A stretch of 64,000 bases of DNA from DASYPP01 sp036006525 (GCA_036006525.1 DASYPP010000109.1:59166-123165); one strand, 5' to 3'; shown: positions 1-7,993, numbered from the stretch's first letter. Program-made: numbers and translations. The notes: a model not told the origin generated them from the sequence alone.

Positions 1-37
1 CGGTACCCCGGGCGTATCCGAAGTTTGACCGAAGCCG

Positions 38-66
38 TTCTCCAGCCGGGAAGCTTGAGCTATAAT
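38..66 (+). promoter_or_regulatory. Candidate promoter for the MltD-like gene
   Basis: A perfect TATAAT lies at 61-66, with a weak -35 (TTCTCC, 38-43) 17 bases upstream. The start codon is at 232, so this promoter would give a leader of roughly 160 bases. I recognised no riboswitch in that leader. Promoter call is by eye only. Confidence 0.4.
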
Positions 67-231
67 GCGATGACTCTTGAAGTTGCGACAAAACCGCCGG
101 GGTCGCGCCGGTCGCCTGGGCGACTTGGGCCCGGTTGGTGCGAGCTTGGATCCGGAGAAACTGCTCAGGTTCATTACCGTCCGGTTGCCGCAAGGAGTCT
201 GGTGTGGCCTGGTGAAAAGAGGAGTCCAGTC

Positions 232-1977
232 ATGCAGCGATGGTTCTTGTTTGCAATGGCATCCGTCCTTACAGCGTGCGCCGGCCGGTCCCATCCGGTA
301 GCCACTGCGCCGCGGGATTCGGTCAGGACAGCTCGTGAAGCCGGCTCGACCGTGGCCGCCGCCGCGGCGGTCCCAAGCACCGCCCCCGATTCAGTCCGGC
401 CTCCTCCACCCGATTCACTACTGCCCGTTGCTGAAGTAGCCGCCGAGCTTCGCTCCGCGGTCGATTCCGCCGCCGATGCGGAAGTCCTGGAGCAACTGGA
501 TAGCGCGACCGCCGCGGGAGATGATTCCGGCGAGGTTTCGACCGGGGGTACCAATGCGGTAGAGGCGGTAACCTGGGACATCGATGTCGCTACCTTCACG
601 AACCACGATCGAGTCCAATACTTCCTGAACTTCTTCCAGGGGCCCGCGCGGGAGCGTTTTACCGTCTGGCTCTCCCGGATGCCCCGCTATGAGAGCCTGA
701 TCCGCCAGTCTCTCGCCGAGCAGGGGCTGCCCGGCGATCTGATTTACCTGGCGTTGATTGAAAGCGGGTTTTCCAATACCGCGGTGAGCCGCGCCCGGGC
801 CACCGGGATGTGGCAGTTCATGCGGGGGACGGCGCGGATGTACGGTCTCCGGGTGGATTCGTGGGTGGACGAGCGGCGCGACCCCTATCGCGCGACCTGG
901 GCCGCAGTCCGCCACCTTCGCGACCTGCGAGACCGGTTCGGGTCCGTCTACCTCGCCGCTGCCGCATACAACGCGGGAGGCGGAAAAGTCAGCCGCGGTC
1001 TTTCCCGGCTGCCCGAGGAAGAAGATGACAGCCTGAACTCCGACGCGACCTTTTTCCGCCTGGCCGATACCCGGCACCTGCGCCAGGAAACCCGCGACTA
1101 CGTGCCCAAGCTGATCGCCGCGGCGCTCATTGCCAAGGAGCCGGGGCGCTACGGATTCCCTTCGTTCGGTGACAGCATCCATGTCGAGCCCCTTACCTGG
1201 GACTCGTTGCTGGTTCCCGACGCCACCGGGCTCGACGTCGTAGCCCGGCTGGCCGACACGACAGTGACCTTCATTCGTGAGTTGAACCCGATGTATCTCC
1301 GGCTGGCGACCCCGCCGGGGAGCCGCAGTATCATCCGGATTCCAGCCGGCAGCGGCGACAAGGTGCGCGCGGCCTACGCCGTACTGCCTCCGGGCAAACG
1401 GGTGTCCTTCCGGGAGCATTTCGTAACCCGGGGTGAAACCCTGGGGCACATCGCCCAGCGCTATCACATGAGCGTCAGCGAACTTCGGGAGGCGAACCCG
1501 CGGATCAGCACCAAGCTCCGTATCGGCCAGCGCCTGATCATACCGACCAGCGGCGTCGTCGTCGCCCGGGAGGCGGCCGCGGCCGAGGACCGCCGGGCCG
1601 AGATTCATCGCTCGGTCACCAGCACGCACACGGTACGGTCGGGAGAAACCCTGTCCGAAATTGCCGAGCATTATCATCTGTCGGTGACCCAGCTGAAGTC
1701 ACTGAACGGGCTGCGCAGTAACACCATCCGGGCGGGCCAGCGGCTGCGGGTTCGTGCTTCATCCGCCGCGCCGTCCACTACCTCGAACCGGGTGGCCACT
1801 ACCAGCACTACCAGGAGCAGCACGAGCACCAGCGGCTATCACGTGGTGCGCCCTGGCGACACCATCTCCGGTGTGGCGGCGCGTTACGGGGTCACCCAGG
1901 CGGCACTCCGCACCGCCAATGGACTGGGGAGCAGCTCCGTCATTAAGGCCGGCACTCGACTCAAAATTCCCGGATAG
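232..1977 (+). CDS. Lytic murein transglycosylase, MltD-like, with three LysM repeats
   Basis: 581-residue lipoprotein that should cleave the glycan strands of peptidoglycan from the outer membrane or periplasm. The start at 232 follows an AGGAG and opens a short signal peptide with lipobox LTAC (Cys16). A Pro/Ala/Asp-rich linker covers about residues 20-130. The SLT domain runs from about 150 to 290, with catalytic Glu near 177 in the ESGF motif, then GMWQFM and AYNAGGGKV. Three LysM peptidoglycan-binding repeats follow at about 395-440, 467-510 and 537-581. The order signal peptide, SLT, LysM is that of MltD. The frame stays open upstream of 232, but that part has no signal peptide or family match and overlaps the candidate promoter. 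A bidirectional terminator follows the stop. Confidence 0.9.
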   Translation: MQRWFLFAMASVLTACAGRSHPVATAPRDSVRTAREAGSTVAAAAAVPSTAPDSVRPPPPDSLLPVAEVAAELRSAVDSAADAEVLEQLDSATAAGDDSGEVSTGGTNAVEAVTWDIDVATFTNHDRVQYFLNFFQGPARERFTVWLSRMPRYESLIRQSLAEQGLPGDLIYLALIESGFSNTAVSRARATGMWQFMRGTARMYGLRVDSWVDERRDPYRATWAAVRHLRDLRDRFGSVYLAAAAYNAGGGKVSRGLSRLPEEEDDSLNSDATFFRLADTRHLRQETRDYVPKLIAAALIAKEPGRYGFPSFGDSIHVEPLTWDSLLVPDATGLDVVARLADTTVTFIRELNPMYLRLATPPGSRSIIRIPAGSGDKVRAAYAVLPPGKRVSFREHFVTRGETLGHIAQRYHMSVSELREANPRISTKLRIGQRLIIPTSGVVVAREAAAAEDRRAEIHRSVTSTHTVRSGETLSEIAEHYHLSVTQLKSLNGLRSNTIRAGQRLRVRASSAAPSTTSNRVATTSTTRSSTSTSGYHVVRPGDTISGVAARYGVTQAALRTANGLGSSSVIKAGTRLKIPG

Positions 1978-1992
1978 GGGTTTCCCCGCCCG

Positions 1993-2030
1993 AAAAAAAA
2001 GCGCCGCCCACCGGGCGGCGCTTCTGTTTT
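1993..2030. terminator. Bidirectional intrinsic terminator
   Basis: A perfect 9-bp GC stem (GCGCCGCCC/GGGCGGCGC, 2001-2021) with a 3-base loop is flanked by eight A on the left (1993-2000) and a T-rich TTCTGTTTT on the right (2022-2030). It therefore works for both converging genes, which end at 1977 (+) and 2053 (-). Confidence 0.85.
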
Positions 2031-2052
2031 GATCGGCTTCAAGTGGCTCCAG

Positions 2053-2745
2053 CTACTCCACGGTTGGACGTGCCGGATTGGTCCGGTACCCCTTGAGCAC
2101 CGCGTGTTCGTAGCCGTTGGTAGGGTCGCCACCGGTGGCGACGATCTGGTCCACGATGCCGGGACCCCGGTTGTAGGCCAGCAGCGCGAGTTCCAGGGTA
2201 TCGTAGCGGCGCAGCAGGTCCTTCAGGTATCGGAAGCCAAGGCGAAGATTGGTTTCCTGTTCGAACAGCTTCTCCACCGTGATGGCGGGAGCGTAAAATC
2301 TCGCGGTCGCGGGCTGGATCTGGGTATATCCGATCGCGTCCTTATTGCTCCGGGCCCGCAGCACGAAGTTGCTTTCCACCTTCACCAGGCGGAATCCAAG
2401 GGAGGGGTCGATGCCCTCACTCAAGGCGATGTCATAGATCGATGCGGCCAGGTCAGCCGGGACCTTGTAACGCCGCGAGTACTCCATGATCGCGTTGGCC
2501 CGATCGACCTGGAGCCGGGCCACGGCCAGCTCACCCCGGGCCGATTCCAGCTGGGTCCGGAGGTCCGACAATTCCCGTGACGCGACTTCCGCGCTTACCG
2601 GCATCGCTTTGTCTGCCGCGCGCGCGCCCCCAATGGAGCCACCCAATCCACTCACCAGCAGGGCTGCGGCGACAACCAATAACCCCCGGGCCAGTAATCC
2701 CCTGGCTCCGAGCGGTCGCTTCGCCTCACTCGTCGGTTCGTGCAT
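2053..2745 (-). CDS. Lytic transglycosylase, SLT domain
   Basis: 230-residue exported protein. An N-terminal membrane segment or signal peptide (about residues 13-43, ending GARA) is followed by a short coiled-coil-like stretch (about 55-85) and an SLT fold. The likely catalytic Glu is in the VESNF motif (about 129), followed by IGYTQIQPATA and LLAYNRGPG, as in family-1 transglycosylases. A GGGGGAG ribosome binding site lies just upstream. It is the third gene of a minus-strand run holB-moaC-this gene, 33 bases after moaC. The role in that operon is unclear: it shares no pathway with moaC or holB, so co-transcription may only reflect packing. Confidence 0.82.
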   Translation of the reverse strand: MHEPTSEAKRPLGARGLLARGLLVVAAALLVSGLGGSIGGARAADKAMPVSAEVASRELSDLRTQLESARGELAVARLQVDRANAIMEYSRRYKVPADLAASIYDIALSEGIDPSLGFRLVKVESNFVLRARSNKDAIGYTQIQPATARFYAPAITVEKLFEQETNLRLGFRYLKDLLRRYDTLELALLAYNRGPGIVDQIVATGGDPTNGYEHAVLKGYRTNPARPTVE

Positions 2746-2778
2746 GGATCTCCCCCTGTTGTATTCGAGAAACCGGGT

Positions 2779-3258
2779 TCACTCTCCTGCGCGGCGCCAG
2801 TCTCCGCGGGTCCCGCCGGTCTTGCTCATCAGGCGCACTGCATCAATCACCATTTCCCGATCTACCGCTTTGACCATGTCGTACACGGTCAGGCAGGCCA
2901 CCGTGACCGCGGTAAGTGCCTCCATCTCCACGCCCGTCCGGCCCACGACCTTTGCCGTGGCCGCCACCCGGACCCCGGGTAGTTCCGGGTCGAGATCCAG
3001 CCGGACCTCAATTGCCTCGAGCCCGAGCGGATGACACAAGGGAATTAACTCCCCGGTCCGCTTTGCCGCTGTGATCCCGGCAACCTGCGCGACCGCCAGT
3101 ACATCACCCTTGGCCACCGACTGGGCCTGGACCTCTTCGAAGGCCGCCCGGGACATCCGCACCATTCCTTCAGCGGTAGCGGTCCGCGTGGCCATCGGCT
3201 TGTCGCTGACATCGACCATGCGGGCCCGGCCGGTATCATTCAGGTGCGAAAGGCTCAC
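2779..3258 (-). CDS. moaC: Cyclic pyranopterin monophosphate synthase MoaC
   Basis: 159 residues. MoaC converts the cyclic GTP-derived intermediate made by MoaA into cyclic pyranopterin monophosphate, an early step of molybdenum cofactor synthesis. Family motifs are MVDVSDK near the N-terminus, LIPLCHPL, GVEMEALTAV and the C-terminal DMVKAVDREM. I chose the GTG start at 3258 because it restores the usual LSHLNDTGRARMVDV opening and because its GTGA overlaps the holB stop by 4 bases, which indicates translational coupling. A longer open frame to 3507 is out-of-frame shadow of holB. No other molybdenum cofactor gene is in the window. Confidence 0.93.
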   Translation of the reverse strand: MSLSHLNDTGRARMVDVSDKPMATRTATAEGMVRMSRAAFEEVQAQSVAKGDVLAVAQVAGITAAKRTGELIPLCHPLGLEAIEVRLDLDPELPGVRVAATAKVVGRTGVEMEALTAVTVACLTVYDMVKAVDREMVIDAVRLMSKTGGTRGDWRRAGE

Positions 3259-4316
3259 AGGGTCTCCGCCAGATCCTGACCGAGGACCGCCAACAACAAC
3301 TGCGGGTTCACGTTGCCCTGGGCCATTTCCCGGGCTTCTCCCACCCGGTCCAGCGCCGCCAGCAATCGGCGGGGTGGCACCGAGGTCAGCCGCGAGCCGG
3401 CTCTGGGGCCCCGGAGGGCCTCCGCCAGCATTTCCGCCATCGCGTCCAGGGCGGCGGTGAAGTCTCCACGGGCCGAGAACGTGGTCTGCTTGAGCGCCAA
3501 TTCCCACAACCCCGGCGACTTCGCCCGGGCCGATTCCAGCAGCGCCGCCGCGAGGGCGGACCCCTTTTCCGCGCTGGCCGGGTCGGTCACCGCCCGTCCG
3601 ATGGAGCCCTGGGCCTGCGCCAGCATGGCATCCAAGTCCCCCGAGGCCTCTCCGCCGTGCGAACCCAGGAAGCCGCGCACTTGTTCGTCCCTCAGGGTTC
3701 CCAGCCGCATTGCCACCGCGCGGGACCGGATAGTTGGCAGCACCGACTCCGGGTCTTCCGCCGTCAGGACGAAATAGGTCCCAGGGGCCGGCTCTTCCAA
3801 CAGCTTGAGCAGGGCATTGGCTGCCTCCGGGCTCGACTCCTGGGGAACTAGGCGATCGGCATACCCGATCAGGAAAACCCGGATATTGCCCTCCACTGGT
3901 CGCAGCGCGGCCCGGCGGATGATCAACCGGGCCGTGGCGACAAAGTGCCCTGCGAGACCTTCCGGCGGACCGTACAAGGGCTGTTTCCGCCGCTCCTCGA
4001 GAACCTCACCGAGCAGGTCTTCAACCTCCTCGACCTGCTTATCCGGCTCCGCCGTCTTGGGGCGCGGCACTGGCATCAGCCAATGCACATCCGGATGGCC
4101 CAAGCCCAGAACCAAGCGACAGGGCCGGCAGGACCCGCACGGCTCACCTGGAGGTCCCTCGCAGAGAAGCCGTTGGGCCAACCAGAGTCCCATCCGCTGC
4201 TTGCCCACTCCCTGTGGACCCGTCAGCAAGAGGAGCTGAGGGAGGCTGCCGCGACGAACGGCAGTGGAAAACTGATCTCTCAGAACCTCATGCCCGACCA
4301 AGGGGAGCAGCGGCAT
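3255..4316 (-). CDS. holB: DNA polymerase III, delta-prime-like clamp-loader subunit
   Basis: 353 residues. Delta-prime is part of the replicative clamp loader that opens the beta ring. The sequence shows an AAA+ P-loop GPQGVGKQ at about 33-40, a zinc-binding cluster of four cysteines at about 52-66, and the NALLKLLEEP and TIRSRA (sensor/SRC-like) motifs typical of HolB and DnaX. Length and the single zinc module favour delta-prime over tau/gamma. It is first gene of the holB-moaC-transglycosylase run. There is no Shine-Dalgarno sequence; a TACCTT hexamer sits exactly 6 bases before the ATG, so the mRNA may be leaderless. Confidence 0.88.
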   Translation of the reverse strand: MPLLPLVGHEVLRDQFSTAVRRGSLPQLLLLTGPQGVGKQRMGLWLAQRLLCEGPPGEPCGSCRPCRLVLGLGHPDVHWLMPVPRPKTAEPDKQVEEVEDLLGEVLEERRKQPLYGPPEGLAGHFVATARLIIRRAALRPVEGNIRVFLIGYADRLVPQESSPEAANALLKLLEEPAPGTYFVLTAEDPESVLPTIRSRAVAMRLGTLRDEQVRGFLGSHGGEASGDLDAMLAQAQGSIGRAVTDPASAEKGSALAAALLESARAKSPGLWELALKQTTFSARGDFTAALDAMAEMLAEALRGPRAGSRLTSVPPRRLLAALDRVGEAREMAQGNVNPQLLLAVLGQDLAETL

Positions 4317-4709
4317 GTAACGAAGGTAAGCAGGGGGGCGGGAAACGGTAGCCGGAATGATGTAACATCTTTTTCAACAAGAGCTTACGCGGTTCAGGCA
4401 TGCGCCAAATTGACGCGAAAATGGGGGAAAAGTCCCCAATTTCGTGTTGCGAGTACCCACTATCCTATTTTTGACGTGAGTGCATGCTCATTTGCTTTGC
4501 AACTGATTGTTAATGGAGCAGTTACAGGCTTGTGATTTCTCTCACTTGCTTGGGCTAAGTTGTCGTCGCGCTGCCATTCCAGCCGCCCCCGAATTGTGCG
4601 ATGTCACGACACTAGTCCCATGGTGACAGCACCAAAAACTGACGAGATTCATGCCGTTGCTCGTCCTCGCGGCATTGGTTAGGATTGACCCCGCTTGTCG
4701 CCAGGCCTT
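4317..4709. other. Intergenic region, 393 bp, relatively AT-rich
   Basis: Divergent spacer between holB (-) and tRNA-Asn (+). No coding region is convincing. It is visibly richer in A/T than its surroundings (about 4400-4560). It holds an interrupted hairpin at 4416-4444 (outer stem CGAAA/TTTCG, inner stem GGGGA/TCCCC) and a candidate tRNA promoter at 4657-4685. Confidence 0.5.
4657..4685 (+). promoter_or_regulatory. Candidate promoter for tRNA-Asn
   Basis: TTGCTC (4657-4662) and TAGGAT (4680-4685) are 17 bases apart, placing transcription start near 4692, about 18 bases before the tRNA. Each hexamer matches consensus at four positions. Confidence 0.4.
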
Positions 4710-4782
4710 TCCCGAGTAGCTCAGTTGGTAGAGCAGGTGACTGTTAATCACCGGGTCGGGGGTTCGAGTCCCTCCTCGGGAG
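4710..4782 (+). tRNA. tRNA-Asn (anticodon GTT)
   Basis: All four arms fold: 7-bp acceptor TCCCGAG/CTCGGGA, D-arm GCTC/GAGC, anticodon stem GGTGA/TCACC with loop CTGTTAA (anticodon GTT at 4743-4745), and T-arm GGGGG/CCCTC with loop TTCGAGT. The discriminator base is G and CCA is not encoded. Confidence 0.97.
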
Positions 4783-4813
4783 CTCCAGTAGATCGAAGAG
4801 TTCGCGTCTCAAC

Positions 4814-4842
4814 GGGTCAGCCTTTGCCGGCTGGCCCTTTTT
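4814..4842 (+). terminator. Intrinsic terminator after tRNA-Asn
   Basis: A 9-bp stem (GGGTCAGCC/GGCTGGCCC, one G-T pair) with a 6-base loop is followed by five T and a further T-rich stretch. Confidence 0.85.
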
Positions 4843-4864
4843 CATTTTGCTGTCCCCAAGGGGC

Positions 4865-4924
4865 CTTGACGGTTGTCAGAGGGAGCTGTATATAACATAT
4901 TAGTTATGCAACCTATAAGTTATA
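4865..4924 (+). promoter_or_regulatory. Promoter and palindromic operators of the ArsR-type gene
   Basis: TTGACG (4865-4870) and TATATA (4889-4894) are 18 bases apart. ATAAC-N6-GTTAT (4892-4907) is an inverted repeat spanning the -10 and the start codon, and TATAAGTTATA (4914-4924) is an 11-base palindrome just inside the gene. Placement over the promoter and start fits autorepression by the encoded regulator; this is inference. No Shine-Dalgarno precedes the ATG at 4906, so the mRNA may be leaderless. Confidence 0.55.
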
Positions 4925-5274
4925 AACAGGCCGATCGGCTCGACGCGACGTTTGCGGCGCTGGCCGATCCAACCCGGCGGGCGATTCTGGCACGACTCGC
5001 GTCGGGCCAGGCGTCGGTGAGCGAATTGGCCAAGCCGTTCGCGATGAGCCAACCGGCAATCTCAAAGCACCTCAAGGTGCTGGAGCGGGCCGGGCTGGTC
5101 TCGCGCGGGGTAGACGCCCAGCGCCGGCCCCGCCGGCTGGAAGCCAAGCCGCTGGCGGAAGTCACCCAGTGGCTGGAGCGCTACCGTGAGTTCTGGGAGG
5201 AGAATTACCAGCGCCTCGACGCGGTTCTCGAGGAGATGAAGACCATGCAGAAGAAGCATCCACCCACGAAATGA
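4906..5274 (+). CDS. ArsR-family winged-helix transcriptional regulator
   Basis: 122 residues with a winged helix-turn-helix: ALADPTRRAIL, then VSELAKPFAMSQPAISKHLKVLERAGLVSR (split here across the recognition helix) and a short C-terminal helix. There is no obvious metal-binding cysteine pair, so it is probably of the non-metal subgroup often paired with SRPBCC/AHSA1 proteins. The ATG at 4906 is chosen over an upstream TTG because it begins the conserved region and sits on the palindromic operator. The next gene starts 13 bases downstream. Its targets are likely its own promoter and hence this operon. Confidence 0.88.
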   Translation: MQPISYKQADRLDATFAALADPTRRAILARLASGQASVSELAKPFAMSQPAISKHLKVLERAGLVSRGVDAQRRPRRLEAKPLAEVTQWLERYREFWEENYQRLDAVLEEMKTMQKKHPPTK

Positions 5275-5287
5275 CCGGAGATCTTCG

Positions 5288-5782
5288 ATGAGCAGCGGAA
5301 CCCTAAGAGTCACCACGCCCAGTGATCGAGAAATCGCGATGACCCGCGTCTTCGACGCGCCGCGCACCATGGTCTGGGACGCCTGGACCAAACCCGAGCT
5401 GCTGCAGCGCTGGCTCGGCCTCCAGAACGGCTGGACCTTCCCGGTCTGCGAAGTCGACCTGCGCGTCGGCGGCGAGTACCGCTACGTCTGGCGCAGCGCG
5501 GCGGGGCAGGAGATGGGGATGCGCGGCGTTTTCCGCGAGATCACGCCGCCGAGCCGGCTCGTGAGCGCCGAGCGGTTCGATGACCCGTGGTATGAAGGGG
5601 AGGGCATCTCGACGGTCACGCTGGAAGAGCGCGCAGGGAAAACCATGCTCATCATGACGCTCCGCTACGACTCGAAGGAGATCCGCGACAGCGTGCTCAA
5701 GTCGCCGATGGAATCGGGCGTCGCGATCAGCTTCGACCAACTCGACCGGCTGCTGTCCACGCCGGCACACAAGGGAGCCTGA
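5288..5782 (+). CDS. SRPBCC / AHSA1-domain protein
   Basis: 164 residues of the START-like SRPBCC fold in its AHSA1 (activator of Hsp90 ATPase homologue 1-like) branch. Landmarks are the FDAPRTMVWDAWTKPELLQRW opening region (split motif), GGEYRYVW, GVFREITPP, and a C-terminal amphipathic helix (SFDQLDRLL). Such proteins bind small hydrophobic ligands; no substrate can be read from the sequence. A GGAG lies 7 bases before the ATG. It is the second gene of the ArsR operon. The ArsR plus AHSA1 pair is a frequent combination, and here is followed by a VOC protein. Confidence 0.88.
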   Translation: MSSGTLRVTTPSDREIAMTRVFDAPRTMVWDAWTKPELLQRWLGLQNGWTFPVCEVDLRVGGEYRYVWRSAAGQEMGMRGVFREITPPSRLVSAERFDDPWYEGEGISTVTLEERAGKTMLIMTLRYDSKEIRDSVLKSPMESGVAISFDQLDRLLSTPAHKGA

Positions 5783-5784
5783 CA

Positions 5785-6246
5785 GTGCAGAAGATCACCA
5801 CGTTTCTCTGGTTCGATGGCAATGCCGAACAGGCGGCCGACTTCTACGTCTCGATCTTCAAGAATTCGAAGGTCTTGAGCACCATGGGTCCCAAGGGCAA
5901 CGCTATGGGGGTGACGTTCCAGCTCGAGGGGCAGGAGTTCATCGGGCTGAATGGCGGACCCAAGTACAAGTTTACGCCGGCGATATCGCTGTTCGTGAGC
6001 TGCGAGACCCAGGCCGAAGTGGACGAGCTGTGGGGGAAGCTCTCCGACGGCCATTACGAGCAGTGCGGCTGGCTCCAGGACAAATACGGCCTGTCCTGGC
6101 AGATCATTCCCACGATCCTGGGCAAGTTGCTCGGGGACAAGGACCGGGTGAAGGCAGACCGGGCGATGCAGGCGATGCTGCAGATGAAGAAGATCGACAT
6201 CGCAAAACTGAAGCAGGCGTTCGACGGTGTGATGCCCACGGCATGA
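5785..6246 (+). CDS. VOC-fold protein, PhnB / 3-demethylubiquinone methyltransferase-like
   Basis: 153 residues. The opening ITTFLWFDGNAEQAADFY and the later GLNGGP and YGLSWQI motifs match the PhnB-like branch of the vicinal oxygen chelate superfamily. Despite the historic domain name there is no methyltransferase fold. The start is GTG at 5785 with AAGGGAG 7 bases upstream; the previous gene ends 2 bases earlier. The stop overlaps the next ATG by 4 bases (ATGA), so it is translationally coupled to the AlkD-like gene. Substrate unknown. Confidence 0.86.
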   Translation: MQKITTFLWFDGNAEQAADFYVSIFKNSKVLSTMGPKGNAMGVTFQLEGQEFIGLNGGPKYKFTPAISLFVSCETQAEVDELWGKLSDGHYEQCGWLQDKYGLSWQIIPTILGKLLGDKDRVKADRAMQAMLQMKKIDIAKLKQAFDGVMPTA

Positions 6247-6917
6247 ACGCGACGGAAGCGGTGGCGTGGCTCAAGAGTCACGGTACCCGGCGCACCCGGG
6301 AGGGAATGGCGCGATACGCCATTCCCTCCGACCACGCGTTCGGCGTGACGGTATCGGACATCCGGGTGCTGGCCAGGCGCATCGGACCCGACCACGGGCT
6401 GGCGACCACTATCTGGGATACCGGGTGGTACGAGGCCCGCATGCTTACGGCGTTCGTCGCCGAACCGGCGCGGGTTACGGCGGCGCAGATGGACCGGTGG
6501 GCGAGGGATTTCGACAATTGGGCCATCTGCGATACTTTGTGCTTTCACCTGTTCGACCGCACGCCGCACGCCTGGGGCAAGGTCGAGCAGTGGAGCCGGC
6601 GGCGCGAGGAGTTCGTCAAGCGCGCGGCTTTTGCGACGCTGTGGGGCCTCACCGCGCATGACAAGGCCGCCGCCGACGGGCTGTTTGCCCTTGGGCTGCG
6701 CCTCATCGAGCGCGAGGCCAGCGACGAGCGCAACTTCGTCAAGAAGGCGGTGAACATGGCCCTCAGGGCGATCGGCAAACGTAAACCCACGCTTCGAGTT
6801 GCTGCCGAGGCCGTGGCCCGGCGCCTGGCCGACTCCCCGGAACCCGCAGCCCGGTGGGTGGGGAAGGACGCTCTCCGGGAGTTCTCCAGCAAATCCACGA
6901 AGGTCCGGGATGCTTGA
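6243..6917 (+). CDS. DNA alkylation repair protein, AlkD-like HEAT-repeat glycosylase
   Basis: 224 residues, the usual size of AlkD. The family removes bulky or positively charged alkylated bases (N3- and N7-alkyl purines). Helical HEAT-like repeats are evident, with DNWAICDTL, the RAAFATLWGL stretch and the KKAVNMALRAIGKR stretch near the C-terminus, the latter typical of the PF08713 family. Start ATG at 6243 overlaps the VOC stop (ATGA). The 3' end overlaps the dehydratase start by 8 bases. Its presence in an ArsR/SRPBCC/VOC operon suggests a response to reactive electrophiles, but that is speculation. Confidence 0.87.
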   Translation: MNATEAVAWLKSHGTRRTREGMARYAIPSDHAFGVTVSDIRVLARRIGPDHGLATTIWDTGWYEARMLTAFVAEPARVTAAQMDRWARDFDNWAICDTLCFHLFDRTPHAWGKVEQWSRRREEFVKRAAFATLWGLTAHDKAAADGLFALGLRLIEREASDERNFVKKAVNMALRAIGKRKPTLRVAAEAVARRLADSPEPAARWVGKDALREFSSKSTKVRDA

Positions 6918-7893
6918 GGCGGTCCGACCCATCGAATTGGCCGAGGTCCGGGAGGCGCGCCAGCGGATCGCGGGGACCATCGTCCGCACCCCCCTGGTGC
7001 GGCTGGAGCTGGGGCCAGACTACCCGGACATCCGACTCAAGCTGGAGAATCTGCAGCCGATCAACGCCTACAAGCTGAGGGGCGCCGCCAATGCGGTTGC
7101 CATGCTGACCGAGTCGGAACGCAAGCGCGGGGTCTGGACGATCAGCGCCGGCAACGCCGGACAGGGCGTGGCGTATGCCGCCAGGAAAGCCGGGGTGCCG
7201 TGCATGGTCGTGGCGATCGAGACGGCCCCTGCCGCCAAGATCGAGCGGATGAGAGCACTCGGCGCCAAGCTCATCCTGGTGTCTTTCGAAGTTGCCTGGC
7301 AGGCGCTCGAAGCCCGGACATTTCCCGGGGCCGAGGGGACCTTCGTACACCCGTTCGACGATCACAACTTCATCGCCGGCCACGCGACCATGGGCCTGGA
7401 GATTCTGGAGGACGCACCGGACACCGTGGCGGTCATTGCCGGTATCGGCGGCGGGGGGCTCGTCACCGGGGTGGGTAGCGCCATCAAGGCGCTCAAGCCG
7501 GAGGTCAAAGTCTGGGGCGCCGAACCGGAGACCGCCGCTCCGGCTGCGCTTTCCTTCAGCATGGGGTCGCCGCAGGTGTTTACGGCATGGAAGGCTTCGT
7601 TCGTGGACGGCGCCGGTGGGCGAAGCGTTTTCCCCCGGATGTGGGAGCGAATGAAGCCAGTGGTCGACGGCTTCATCGTGGTCAGCCTGGAGGAGATTCG
7701 AAATGCGATGCGACTCATGGCGGAGAAGGCGCGAGTCATCTCCGAAGGGGCGGGGGCCCTGCCGCTCGCGGCGGCGTTGACCGGGAAAGCGGGCCCCGGA
7801 CCCATCGTAGGGATTGTCTCGGGCGGCAACATCGATCTTAAGAAATTCTCGGAGCTGATCGAAGATCCGATCCTGGAGTCCAAGGTCCCGTAG
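6910..7893 (+). CDS. Threonine/serine dehydratase-like PLP enzyme (fold type II)
   Basis: 327 residues. The PLP lysine lies in the motif AYKLRGA, the asparagine contact in SAGNAGQG, and the phosphate-binding glycine loop in IGGGG. The C-terminal SGGN binds the pyridine nitrogen region. This single-domain form lacks an ACT regulatory domain, so it resembles catabolic or biodegradative threonine dehydratase or serine/threonine racemase-dehydratase rather than IlvA. ATG at 6910 is inside the alkD 3' end. It closes the ArsR operon; a terminator-like hairpin follows at 7959. Exact substrate (Thr, Ser or a hydroxyamino acid) cannot be decided. Confidence 0.85.
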   Translation: MLEAVRPIELAEVREARQRIAGTIVRTPLVRLELGPDYPDIRLKLENLQPINAYKLRGAANAVAMLTESERKRGVWTISAGNAGQGVAYAARKAGVPCMVVAIETAPAAKIERMRALGAKLILVSFEVAWQALEARTFPGAEGTFVHPFDDHNFIAGHATMGLEILEDAPDTVAVIAGIGGGGLVTGVGSAIKALKPEVKVWGAEPETAAPAALSFSMGSPQVFTAWKASFVDGAGGRSVFPRMWERMKPVVDGFIVVSLEEIRNAMRLMAEKARVISEGAGALPLAAALTGKAGPGPIVGIVSGGNIDLKKFSELIEDPILESKVP

Positions 7894-7958
7894 GGACAAG
7901 CGCTTAGACGGGTGATCCGGGAGGTTAAGGCCCGGATCCCGGACGTTTGGCTCTTTCT

Positions 7959-7993
7959 GCGGGTCAGTCCTCACGGCTGGCCCGCTTCCTTTT
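7959..7993 (+). terminator. Intrinsic terminator after the dehydratase gene
   Basis: GCGGGTCAG (7959-7967) pairs with CTGGCCCGC (7977-7985; one G-T), followed by TTCCTTTT. It closes the ArsR operon and argues that the next gene starts downstream at 8053 rather than at an earlier in-frame GTG. Confidence 0.7.

Noticed and set aside
66..231. c-di-AMP (ydaO-type) riboswitch upstream of the transglycosylase gene
   Set aside because: I could not find the conserved core elements by eye. It is kept only as a leader needing a model search.
2779..3507. A longer MoaC starting at 3507
   Set aside because: The extra 83 residues are out-of-frame holB sequence. The GTG at 3258 gives the normal N-terminus and a GTGA overlap.
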